A stretch of 64,000 nt of DNA from Cenococcum geophilum 1.58 (lineage: Eukaryota > Ascomycota > Dothideomycetes > Gloniales > Gloniaceae). A program made the position numbers and the translations under genes. Location of the stretch: positions 868,001 through 932,000 of the forward strand of contig KV748238.1 in the NCBI GenBank assembly GCA_001692895.1, given 5' to 3'. Below the pieces are notes generated by a model. The model did not search any database and had not been told where the DNA came from. It saw only the letters and a program-made list of their open reading frames with translations. Each line of letters opens with the position of its first letter. Position 1 is the first letter of the stretch. This document shows positions 44,500 through 54,269 of the stretch, one piece after another.

Positions 44500-47400
44500 A
44501 ACATTAGAGCGCCAGCGGCTCGCCTTTTACCTACCTTTAAGTCTGCATATTAAGCTAACTGGCCGCGCTTTACGGATAATCTTACTCTACCCCCTTCTTT
44601 CCTTATCCTTTTACCCTTATTTTTTTACTAGTCCTCTAGGCTTTAAAAGGGCTAGTATCTACTTATGTCCTTTATATCTATTACCTTTACTACCTAAAAC
44701 TAGGGTAACGCACCTAACTATACTAGCTATTTTGCTGCCGCTTAGGCGCTTTCTTTATTATTTAAAACATCTTAACGGCGTTTAAAGGCGCATTTTGCTA
44801 TAAAGTCCGCCCTTTAGTAGTATGGATACTAAAATAGTATATAGTGGACTGTCTGCCTTATCTAGCTATATTCGCACTATAGGAGAACCGCTAATACACT
44901 AATAGATGCAAGCTATGTATTAAGCCCTATTACCTCTATACAAAGAAGAAATAGTACTATAGCCTTTACTTTTGTTAGGCCTTTATATAATAGGATTATA
45001 GGTTTCCCCTATAGGGTCTTCTATATGGTTTCTATATGGTCTTTAGCCTTTACCTACTACCGTTATCGCCATTCTAAATCTGCCTATTTCGCGATAAAGG
45101 TGGTTGCCTGCCTTTAGTGCTAGTGACCTCCTATATAGTAGCGGCGCTTTACCTACGCTTTGCCGGCGTTCCGCTAGCCGCGCTTATAGAGGTTTATTAT
45201 AGCTTCCCGCTTTATATAGTCCTTCTAGTATATAAGAAAGCCTTATATTTTATTTTTACGGTCCTTTACGCGTTCCCTAAGCGCTTCTAATAGTACTAGT
45301 AGCCGTTTTATTTTTTGCTAGCGCTTTACTAATATATTTTAGATACTATTAAGTGCCTCTACTAATTCCTTTTTTACCCTATTAGAGGCCGTCTTAGCGG
45401 CTCTTTAGAGGGCTGTCGTTTTAATATGGAGTTGGATTAGGGGAATAGCCGCTTTCTTCTCCATTGCAGCTATTAGTATTCGCTAGTATGCCCCTATAAC
45501 CCTACGGAGACACTAGTTTTAGACTTTCTATAGTGGTTTAAGCAAGCTTTTCGCTGGCGTTCCGCCGTTGTCCCGTACTCCCCACACTTAGGCGCTATAT
45601 AGCATTGCTGGTTGGACGGTGGCTATATATAGGAGGCGTAAGTGGCGTATTAATGGGCCCTATGTAGACGCGGTAATTCTTAATATTGCTTTAAAGGCTG
45701 CTAAGCCCTTACTTATAGCCTTTTTAACCTGTTCTTTCTATTAGAGCTTAAGGTCTACCTAGATCTCTAGGACTCGCATACTAGTTTTCTAGGGGGCTGT
45801 TTTGTAGCTGGCAATACGCACGGTAGACGCAAGATCTATAGTGGCGTGGTGTTGTTGCCTTATAAAGTATATAAGCTAGTACTTCTTAGGGGCAAACGCC
45901 GCCCCGTGTTAATTTGCCTATGCAGCGTAGTAGTTATAGGCGGCCTCTAATTGTCGACAGTTCTCTGCTGTGGAGTCCCCTTAGGTAATAAGGTTTGTGT
46001 TATCTATAAAGCTAAACCCTAGCGTGCCGCTATTAGGGCGCTAGAATTCCTCTAATAGCTCTAATATAAAAAAGAGAAATAAGATTGGTGATAAGGGTGA
46101 CCCCTAGGGGATGCCTGTCTATGTTTAAATCTAGTTGCTCTTATATCCTATAAACTTAATACGGGTTTTATATGCTGTTAGGAAGCTTTATATAAAGTCT
46201 ATAAGCCACTTTAAAAAGCCTTTTCTTTTTAAAATATAGAGGAGCCTTTTATAGGAGACGTTGTTAAATACCCCTACTAAGTCTAGGCTTAGCATTAACA
46301 CTATATACCCGTGGCGCGTTTACTACACTATTTATACGTAAGAGCTAAGTAGTTCTACCGCTAATAGTATAGATTATTTACGCCTTACTCCTATCTAGTT
46401 CTAAGGGAGTAGCCTATGCTCCTCCGCAGCCTTAGATATAATATTAGCTATATACTTTTCTAGGACTTTTGCTAGCGTGTTTTTAAGGGTAATTAGTCTA
46501 TAGCTACCTAGGAGAGAGTAGTTTTTCTTTCCTTTTTTATATAATACTATAGTTATAGATTCTTTAAGGCTTTTTAGTATTATTCCGCTAGTAAAGCAAT
46601 AACTGGCTGCTTCTGCTAAATCTTTTATAATAACTAGGGCAGCCACTTTAAGGACTTTGTTTGGTATGCCATTTAGCCCTAAGGCTTTTCCATTTAAAAG
46701 ACTCCTAATAAGCTTACTAATTTCTTCTGTTAAGATAGTGGGGCTAATATTAAGCATATTTTGTTCCCTTATTATCTCTATATTACTAAGGTCTACTGTT
46801 TTAGTTTTAGGAAAGAACTTAGCTATAAGGATATTGGCCTTTATAATATTATTGTTTATTAAGGGATTCTTAGTAGACCTCCTAAGGTCTAGTAAATAGG
46901 GGTCCGCCTTTACTATGCTTGCTTTTCTGCTCTATTTTAATAGAGTCTAAAGTCCCTTATTATATGGTTTTAATTAATCTTTAGTAAGTTTATAAATAAA
47001 GCGTCTTTAGTTATTACAACTAACTCTCCTAGTCTCTTTTTATAGTTAATTATTTAATGCTAAATATCTTTAGTGGTCCTTAGGGTTGTTATAAGCTTAG
47101 AGCTATTGTCGCGCCTATTAGGCGCCGGCGTGGAGCTATATAGCCTATGGCGACTATTCTTAATGGGCCTACTAGCTAGGCTGTGCTTATAAGCAGTATT
47201 CTTTAAGTGCTTACTTAATCCCTTCCTAAAGGGCTTAAAAGGGGTCTTTAAATGTGGTCTAGTTAAGCTCCTAGATGCTTTAGAGAAAGCCCTATAAGTT
47301 TAGCTTCTTAAGGGCGAGGCGCTAGTGTTCTGCTAGTGGATAGCTAGCGTTATTAATTTGGATGCGGATTGGTATATAGTCTCTTATAAGGGCCTATTCC

Positions 47401-48060
47401 TTAACTATACTATAAAAGTTAACTTTTCTGTATAGATCTAGTGATATAAACATAAGGTCTATTATACTCTCCTATTACCCTCTTTTCTATATAGGCTCTC
47501 CTTTTGGTATGGCGAGTACTAGGCCTTTAGTATTAGTTTCGGCTAGAAGGCGTTCCGCCTGCTCTTCGCTAGCTATATGCTTTCCGCCCTATATTAGATA
47601 GTAGGTGTTAAAGTTACCTAAGAGTATAATTTCTCTCTTGGCTTCCTTAATAGCTATTTTAACCTTAGGCCATACCCTAATCTAAGGGCCATTTTCGCGT
47701 GGGTTGTAGATATTAATAATTGTAGCCTTTAGCCCCTTTAGGCGTACCTAAAGGGCTATAGTAAAGGGGCTGTACTATCTACGCTTCTAATACGCGGCGT
47801 TAATATTCCGGCTAATTATAAAGTAGACCTTTATTGTAGGGAAAGCGTTATATATAAGTATAAATCCCCTAGGGTAGTATATTAATTTGGTGTATCTATT
47901 ATATACCGGCTCCTAGATTATAAGGACCTAGTAGTCCGCCAGCGTAGCGCTGTTAAAGAAGGGGCAATATGCCCCTTGGTTTGCATTTCCGTAGTTATAC
48001 TAGATAATTATATACTTACTTATTTAAAGTAGGTGTGGGCTTATCCATGTCTATGTCCTA
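44500..48060 (-). pseudogene. LINE ORF2 endonuclease-reverse transcriptase pseudogene
   Basis: Minus strand. The endonuclease begins near 48000 (IQYNYGNAN, then LADYQVLIIQEPVYNRYT near 47930-47890). LLGNFNTYYL near 47630 is the GDFN box with Asp to Asn. SIIDLMFIS follows near 47450. Reverse transcriptase: an open 118-codon stretch at 46757-46401 (KALGLNGIPNKVLK, GSYRLITLKNTLAKVLEKYI), then GSPLSPILFLFFILELLEEF near 46105-46050, and the catalytic box near 46010 reading FIDN. The C-terminal part includes LAAFKAILRITAS near 45700. Stops elsewhere inactivate it. Confidence 0.9.
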
Positions 48061-48349
48061 TTTCTTATCATTTTCGCTATTAACTATTATTTCTCTATTA
48101 GCGTAAAGCCGGAGCCTTAATTATAATCTATCTTTACTTGCTATTTTAATAAAAGATAGTTTGCCTAGTCCCCGTTTAAGTGGTTATTCTTAGGTCCCTA
48201 GGTAAGACATTTCCCGTCCTCTTTTCTTATTAGTGCTGATTATGAGGTTTCCTAATATTAAGGGTTGGTATATTATTTCTGCGGCTTTTTATATACGGAG
48301 CGACTGCGTTAAGAGGGCTATTCTCTTTATTTGGATACCTTTAAGGTAG

Positions 48350-49550
48350 CTTTAAAAGGTCCTACACTCTTTTTTTTACTATACTTTATAGGCTTTACCG
48401 CAGTTAATATAGAATACCCTTTTCTTAGGGCAATCTGTGGTATTATATAGTCCTATATATTACCTATATTTTATTTGCTTTCCATATACGCTTTATATAT
48501 GCCCCTATTAATTATAGCGGTAGTATTACTTTATAATTACGCTATTCTTAAATAGCCTAGTCTTAAAAAGCTAGAATTTAATAACTATCCTACTTTTTAC
48601 AATTTTTTGCTAAATTACTTAGGTTAGGATGTTAATTATAATTATTCCTCTAGTCTTCTTAGGTTCTCTCTAGGTGCTACTGGAGTTTACCTGGCGTTTT
48701 ACCTACGCTTTGGGGTTGTATAGCTATTGGATCCGGCTAATAGCTATTTTAGGCATAAGGCGCTTTATAGCTTTATAAATAGATTAAGTTAATTCCAAAT
48801 TATCTATATTCCTTTTATTATTAATTAAAGTCTTAAGCGGGACTCCTAGTACTTCTAGGAGGTAATCTTTCCTTAGTATTCTAAGTCCTGGCGTATCTAG
48901 CCCGCTTAAGATTTAGTTCTTTATTATTTAGGAGGGGATATAGATATCTATATCCCTACTGTTAAGGGTGCGTACAGCGTATACGCTTAGTATTATTCTC
49001 TAAATAGTCTTAAGAAGCTCCCCTAGTTCGTGGCCCTGGGGCTCCTTAAGCTAGACGCGTATACTTGCTCTTTATGGTGCCGCAACTGCATTTACTATAT
49101 AGGCCGCCTATGCAGCGACGGCTGCCTAGGTTTAGACCTGTATTAGGGAAACTCCTAGGCCTAGGGGTCCTCCTTTACGCGTTTCTTTTTGGATTTTCTT
49201 AATACTAGCTTTAATTCGGTTAAGCTAGGCCTTAGTCTTTTATTCTTAGGTTATTTAGGGGACTAGACGCGTTAAGAGGGCTTTAATATACTATATTGCC
49301 TTTTAAATAGAGGCAAGTATCTAGTGCCGTAAAGTTTCTTTCTTTTTTTTTATAAGATTGTCTTTAATTTATTTAAGTGTTTCCTTTAGTTTTTGCTATT
49401 GCTAGCAGCTGTCCTTTTCGCGTTGTTGCCTACCTGGTTTATGGTTTGGTTCCCGCGCGTCGCGACTCTTACGACTCTAGCGGGAAGCCTGCGCCCCTCC
49501 GTCGTCCCCCATGCTCTAGATGGGGGCGACGTGGTTTTATGGGGTTTCTC
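48350..49550 (-). pseudogene. LINE ORF1 pseudogene with zinc knuckles
   Basis: On the minus strand near 48500-48370 are knuckle remnants (IKYR-YIGLYNTTDCPKKR, then INCGKAYKV). The 5' part near 49600-49400 is GC-rich and barely mutated. Open plus-strand frames at 49377-49635 are antisense shadows of it. Confidence 0.7.
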
Positions 49551-49638
49551 GGTGTGGGAAATAGGATTCCGATATCGGGTTGCTTTATTAAGTAGTTTTG
49601 GGCTAGTTTCGCTGCTGTTGCGGCTAGACAGTTAAATA

Positions 49639-50440
49639 GCATTACTAGAAAGGATTAATATCCTTTACCCTTAATTAGTAAAATCTAAGACAAAATAGGT
49701 AATATGTAAATCTTTATAAAAATAGATCTAAGATAGGTATACTATTAGATTAGGATTAAGAAAGGCAATAAATAAAAGGCAGCCTTTAGGTTAAAGGAAG
49801 GACTATATAAACCATTAGTTATATAATTTAGGCTTATAAACATACTAGTAATATTCTAAAAGCGAATTAATAGTATATTAGGAGAACACCTTAATAAATC
49901 TTTATAATTACCTTAAAGAAACAGCTAAACTAGTATAAGAAAGAATAAAAAGGTACTATAATACTAGGAGGTCTAAGGGACCAGATCTTAAGAAGGGAGA
50001 TAAAGTATAGCTACTATATAAAAATTTTAAGAGTTAACAACTAAGTAAGAAATTAGACCACGTTAGACTAGGACCATTTATTATTAAAGTAAAAATCTTA
50101 GAAGTTATATATAGACTTAACTTATTAAAGAAAATAAAGATCTACCCTATATAGCATATTATAATATTAGAACTAGCATACAGAAATATTAAACCACTAG
50201 TCTATAAGGCAGATATATATAGAGGATAAGAAGAAGACAAATAGGAAGTTTTAAAGATTATTAGTTATAAGGACATTAATAACAAAATATAGTATAAGGT
50301 TAAGTAAATAGGCTATAATAAGACTACCTAGGGGTCACTAAATAATCTAAAGAACGCTATAGGAAAGGTATAGGAGTATTAGAAGAGGATAGGTTAAGTA
50401 GTATTAATAAAAAAGGATTACTAAAGAATAAGTCACCTAA
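49639..50440 (+). pseudogene. Gypsy-4 reverse transcriptase fused to integrase C-terminus and chromodomain
   Basis: After the LINE the frame resumes SITRKD-YPLPLI, then IKKGNK-KAAFRLKEGLYKPLVI and RINSILGEHLNKSL to about 49890. Directly after, in a shifted frame, it reads ERIKRYYNTRRSKGPDLKKG, then KKLDHVRLGPFIIKVKILEV and YPI-HIIILE, the integrase C-terminus. A chromodomain reads YKVK-IGYNKTT-GSLNNL near 50290-50350. The RT catalytic block, RNase H and the integrase DDE core are absent, so one deletion of about 2 kb or more is inferred at about 49890. Confidence 0.85.
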
Positions 50441-50589
50441 GGGGGACCCAAGAGGAGCAGCTTCTATGGTATTTAGAGTTATTTCCCTCTCCGTTAAAAA
50501 AGAATCCGTTTTTTTATTGCTAAGTTTTTATAAACCTTATTCCACTAGTTTCTACTCCTTAGAATATACCTTTTTACAAACCTTTTTAA

Positions 50590-51095
50590 GACAAAGTAGC
50601 TGGGCAGATGCCGCAATCTAAGTATTTAAGGCCTTTTGCTTAGCGTTATAAGAACGCTTAAGTTTAGCAAGAGCCTATACTAGGTTACTATTAAGTTTCG
50701 CAGCGGTAGATTAAACACAAGACCCTATAATAAATTACTTAGGGAACTTAAAGACTATTAAGAGTAATAGGACACGTATACTTAGCATTAGAAGAAGAGC
50801 GAACATTATAGGATAATTAAATATTCGCTTTAATGCACTCTAAATAGGAAGAGGGTTGCTAAGATAAAGGACTTGCTAATATAATATAAACTAGCCCCTT
50901 TTTCACACAACAAGAATATAGAGATGGTATTATTTTACTAAGAGATAGTATTGCAGTAATAGTTTAAGCGCGACGTTGTGCTTACAAGGAAGAATATACT
51001 TTAGGTATAATAAGTAAAAATATTAACTAAGTTAATTAGACAGATATTATACCTTTAGTAAACAACTTAGAGATATTAAAAATCTTTAAGGACAA
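50590..51095 (+). pseudogene. Unknown coding-like stretch downstream of Gypsy-4 pol
   Basis: Between the chromodomain and the 3' LTR one frame reads long coherent stretches with only RIP-type stops: HVYLALEEERTL, ALMHSK-EEGC-DKGLANI, and SPFFTQQEYRDGIILLRD followed by SIAVIV-ARRCAYKEEYTLGI. No zinc, protease or polymerase motif is visible, nor a membrane segment. Its size and position would fit an accessory ORF or the C-terminal tail of pol. A captured fragment is also possible. Confidence 0.5.
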
Positions 51096-51098
51096 AGA

Positions 51099-51116
51099 TA
51101 AAGAGGAGGGAAATAG
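51099..51116 (+). promoter_or_regulatory. Gypsy-4 polypurine tract
   Basis: AAAGAGGAGGGAAATAG immediately before the 3' LTR at 51117; it is the expected plus-strand primer site for reverse transcription. Confidence 0.8.
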
Positions 51117-51537
51117 TATTATAGACGCTTTAAGTAAAGGGCTATAACTACTTAGAGAGGAGTTAGAGGGAGCTAGTTAGTTAATTAAGGCATAGTCTAA
51201 AATGGAACCTATAAAACTATATAATAAAGAATAGTAAGCGAGTTATATAATGTTGTACGCAGTATACGCAAGATACGGATTATATATATATATAATATGT
51301 ATAATACGTACTTTATATATAAGAAGAGTTTCTTAGGAGTACGGATATATATTTAAGGACTTATAGTCCCTACCTAGATAGTTCCTTTCCTTATAGTAAA
51401 TCTTAGAATACAATTAGAGTTAATCTATTAGGTAACTACTCTACTAGTTATTATTAGTCGTTGTTAACTTATTCAATATCTATATATCTAGCCTATTAAT
51501 AAGTCCACCATAGTTCCTGCTATAAGGCTTCGTTATA
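51117..51537 (+). repeat. Gypsy-4 3' LTR
   Basis: 421 bp, matching 40318-40738. Its ends read TATTATAG and CGTTATA where the 5' LTR has TGTTACGG and CATTACA, showing RIP at both termini. GATAG follows. Confidence 0.96.
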
Positions 51538-51542
51538 GATAG

Positions 51543-52040
51543 CTTATAGGGCCCTATAAGATTCTAAGCATAAAGGACACTTATATATTATTAACCTACC
51601 CCTAAATATAAAGATGTTAAACGTCTTCTACACTAATTAACTATAAAAGGACCTAGATAACCCCTAACTAGGTTAAAATAGGGAGTTAAAGGAGCTAATC
51701 CTAATTAATAGCAAATCAGAGTACGAAATTAATAAGATCCTTACTAGTAGAACCTCCTACGGAAGGCTATAGTATAAGGTTAGCTAGGTAGACTATAACC
51801 TAAACGACATCTGGTATAATACAGACGGCTTTATTAGCGTTCCCTATAAGATTAAGGCGTTCTATAATAAAAGACCCCATAACGCCAGGCCGTCTACGCG
51901 GCTATTATAATGGCTAGAGGTGTATTATAAAGGTGTAGATCTAGAGCCTACGGAGGATAATAATAAAGTAGAGAAGGATAGAAAGACAAGACGGATAAGG
52001 AGAGCCTAACTATAAGGATTAAGGGCAATCCTCCCTACTT
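51543..52040 (+). pseudogene. Gypsy-2 pol, part 3: integrase C-terminus and chromodomain
   Basis: Continues 40312 across Gypsy-4. GPYKILSIKDTYILL is read near 51550-51600. A chromodomain-like segment, ILTSRTSYGRL-YKVS-VDYN with DIWYN-DGFISVPYKIKAFYN, lies near 51740-51875. It is followed by a Lys/Arg-rich end. A polypurine tract AAAGGGGGGTAA (52041-52052) and the LTR follow. Confidence 0.82.
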
Positions 52041-52052
52041 AAAGGGGGGTAA

Positions 52053-52244
52053 TATAACGGTTTGTCTATATAACTACTAGGAGGCGTTGTTAGTTAAGGA
52101 ATAACGTTGCTCCAACTACTAAATATGTATATACTTGTCTACTATATCCTTTCCTCAAACTCATTACCTTAGTCTATTTATAATATAGCCTCTAGAGCCC
52201 TTAACGCCTTACCCTATTAATTTGTGTATTTGTTAGCCGTAACA
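52053..52244 (+). repeat. Gypsy-2 3' LTR
   Basis: Starts TATAACGG (from TGTAACGG or TGTTACGG) directly after the polypurine tract and ends GCCGTAACA, about 192 bp. The 5' partner is not in the window, so Gypsy-2 is truncated at its 5' end near 32.2 kb. Confidence 0.7.
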
Positions 52245-52727
52245 AATAGAAGAATTTGTTAACTTGCTTAATAAGCCATTTTTTTTAACTCTTTAGTTAA
52301 AGCCTTTATTAAAAAAAAGGAATAAAGAATTAATTAAAAGAAAAGTTGTAATAGCTTACCCTATAAGTTTAAGTCTTTGCCTAAAAACTTTATTATTACT
52401 ATTATTTAATTAGGCCACTAGATATTAGAAATTAACCTACTAAATAACTCTGCTATCTTTTTTATAAACTTTATAAATATAAATTAAAGCTTTAACTAAT
52501 AGGCCAATAATATTGATAAGTTATTAAGTAATTAGGATAACAAAATAGGTAATAAACTAATAGCCTTTTTATTCACCTTTCCTTTATACTTTATACCTTA
52601 AAATCCTTACTTAAACAATTACAATACAGTTAATTTTATAACTTTACTAACCAACTATATTTAGTATACTGGCTTACCAAATCATAAAATGTATATATTT
52701 ACTACCCCAATTAATAAAAATGAGCCT
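52245..52727 (+). other. AT-rich region upstream of Copia-A coding
   Basis: Strongly RIP-degraded. Weak coding flavour in the plus direction suggests the part of Copia-A pol before reverse transcriptase, but no motif is secure. The foldback element at 52728 separates it from readable Copia coding. Confidence 0.4.
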
Positions 52728-53144
52728 TATAACGTAATCCACCACTAAGCCGGCCAAACCACCAAGCCGGCCACCCCCATTCCCTACCAAAAAATCGTGA
52801 AAATCGCAATACAATATCTCAATAACTACTTAATAATAATTTCCAAAAATTTATATTTAAACTTGCATATATACTCTACTTTATTTGCTTTAATTTTAGA
52901 TAAATCTATTAAATAGTTTTAAAGATATATAGTTTCTGATCGTAAATTCTACTCTAATCTTAATATCTTTATAACTACTTAATAGATTTATCTAAAATTA
53001 AAGTAAATAAAATAGAGTATATATGCAAGCTTAAATATAAATTTTTAGAAATTATTATTGAATGGTTATTAAAATATTGTATTACAATTTTTACAATTTT
53101 TAGTGAGGAATGTGGTGGCCGGCTCGCTGGTGGATTACGTTATA
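52728..53144. mobile_element. Foldback element, family A, 417 bp
   Basis: The left end TATAACGTAATCCACCA and right end TGGTGGATTACGTTATA are perfect inverted repeats. Nearly the whole element pairs with itself around about 52930-52950. Near the left tip a short unit is repeated (ACTAAGCCGGCC and CACCAAGCCGGCC). The arms share AATAACTACTTAATAATAA and GCATATATACTCTA with the element at 26876-27309. The tip sequences differ but are laid out the same way. There is no coding. Confidence 0.9.
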
Positions 53145-53628
53145 TATAATTAAGCAATTAATAGCTTAAATAGTAAAAAATGGATAAAAACAATAATAAA
53201 GAAAATATAATCTTTAATTAAAAACCGGATATAGGAATTTATTAATCTTATTAACCTTAAGCCTCTTTATAAGTCTTTTATTAGTAAATAGGTATTTAAA
53301 ATTAAAAAGGGAAAAGATAGTAATATCCTCTGCTATAAGGCTAGATAAGTTATTAAAAAAAATCTATAACAATATAGTGTTAATTATAACTAGACCTTTG
53401 CTACAGTGGTAAAACCTATAGCCTTTAAAGCTCTATTTACAATTATTACCTACTAAAACCTTAAAATTAAATAGATAAATATTAAAACTGCCTTTTTCTA
53501 TAAACCAATTAATTAACAACTTTATATTATTATGCTAAAAGGTTATAAAAAAGCTGATAAAGTCAGCTGCTTTAAAAGGCCCTTTATAGACTAAAATAAT
53601 TACTTTAAATTTAGTATAAAACACTTTT
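53145..53628 (+). pseudogene. Copia-A reverse transcriptase, part 1
   Basis: FISK-VFKIKKGKDSNILCYKAR is read near 53280-53345. NYN-TFATVV then KPIAFKALFTIITY follows near 53390-53450 and INIKTAFFYKPIN near 53475-53515, the Copia block VDVKTAFLxG. The frame stops at the AAAGG target duplication of the complete Copia and resumes at 59994. Confidence 0.85.
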
Positions 53629-53633
53629 AAAGG

Positions 53634-53901
53634 TGTATAATTACAGCACCTGTTGTACTAAACGCGTGCTTACGCGTTCGGTACACCAGGTACGCGTTTA
53701 CGCGTTCAGTGCACCAACCACTCGCTTACGCGTCTGGTGCACTTATAAAGCACTAACTAATTAGAGGGGAGGTGCATTAGTATATAGACCACGTAGTCTG
53801 CTTTATATAATCGACAGTCACCATCCAAACAAGTATATAATACTATATGTATTTCGTGCCCGTAGATACAACTTACTTATGCTATTAAGTTAGTACAAAC
53901 A
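53634..53901 (+). repeat. Complete Copia, 5' LTR
   Basis: 268 bp. Contains three diverged copies of an ACGCGT-rich unit (TACGCGTTCGGTACACCA, TACGCGTTCAGTGCACCA, TACGCGTCTGGTGCAC) near 53670-53740, internal direct repeats likely in the promoter part. Confidence 0.95.
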
Positions 53902-53927
53902 CTAATTAGTAAGCGCGCACAGATTAG
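53902..53927 (+). promoter_or_regulatory. Putative primer-binding site of the complete Copia
   Basis: 26 bp starting CTAATTAGTAAGCGCGC directly inside the 5' LTR, identical to the minus-strand 26 bp at 13383-13358 in the other Copia. Confidence 0.7.
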
Positions 53928-54269
53928 CAATTACTTAATACCTCCCCCCAAGTAATACACACGACAGCGACTACCTATTTAGACTCCTAGTACGACCTGC
54001 TAGAAGGTTAGAAGTTAGGGATTACGGACTTATCTCTAACTCTGTATACTTATTTAAGTCTTAGTATAGTTTACCGGAAGTTATAGACGCAAATATAGAC
54101 CTATACAGAACCCCTATCCTTAACCCCCTTAAACCTTAAACCTCTTTAGACCTTTTATAGAAACCCCTTACCCTTCTATAAACTATTACGGACCCATTAA
54201 TCGATTTTACGGACTATTATAAGACCTCTTCACCCGTTATAAGCTGCTACTACCCGCTACGCACTATAC

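Larger units (their letters stand above)
44370..49624 (-). mobile_element. LINE, minus strand, 5.26 kb, nested in Gypsy-4
   Basis: Flanked by the exact 14-bp duplication TAGACAGTTAAATA (44356-44369, 49625-49638). On the minus strand it ends with a short TTATTAT tail. Its 3' region (GGGTTTTCTC, GAGTTTTTCC, GCGTGGACCC) is related to the ends of the LINEs at 2708 and 26185. Removing it restores the Gypsy frame INYRQLN-SITRKD. It holds ORF1 and ORF2; the family is related to but clearly different from the 20.6-kb LINE. It is less RIP-damaged than most of the window. Confidence 0.96.
40318..51537 (+). mobile_element. Gypsy-4, LTR element with a LINE nested inside
   Basis: LTRs of exactly 421 bp (40318-40738 and 51117-51537) flanked by GATAG (40313-40317 and 51538-51542). 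Without the nested LINE and its duplicated 14 bp the element is 5.95 kb. Order: gag, long linker, protease, reverse transcriptase, then an abrupt jump near 49890 to the integrase C-terminus and a chromodomain, then an unknown coding-like stretch, polypurine tract, LTR. RNase H and the integrase catalytic core are missing, so this copy was non-autonomous before or besides RIP. It was inserted in the integrase C-terminus of Gypsy-2. Confidence 0.95.

Noticed and set aside
49377..49635. Two plus-strand frames with hydrophobic N-termini
   Set aside because: Antisense to the GC-rich 5' end of the nested LINE; the hydrophobic look comes from reverse-strand codons.
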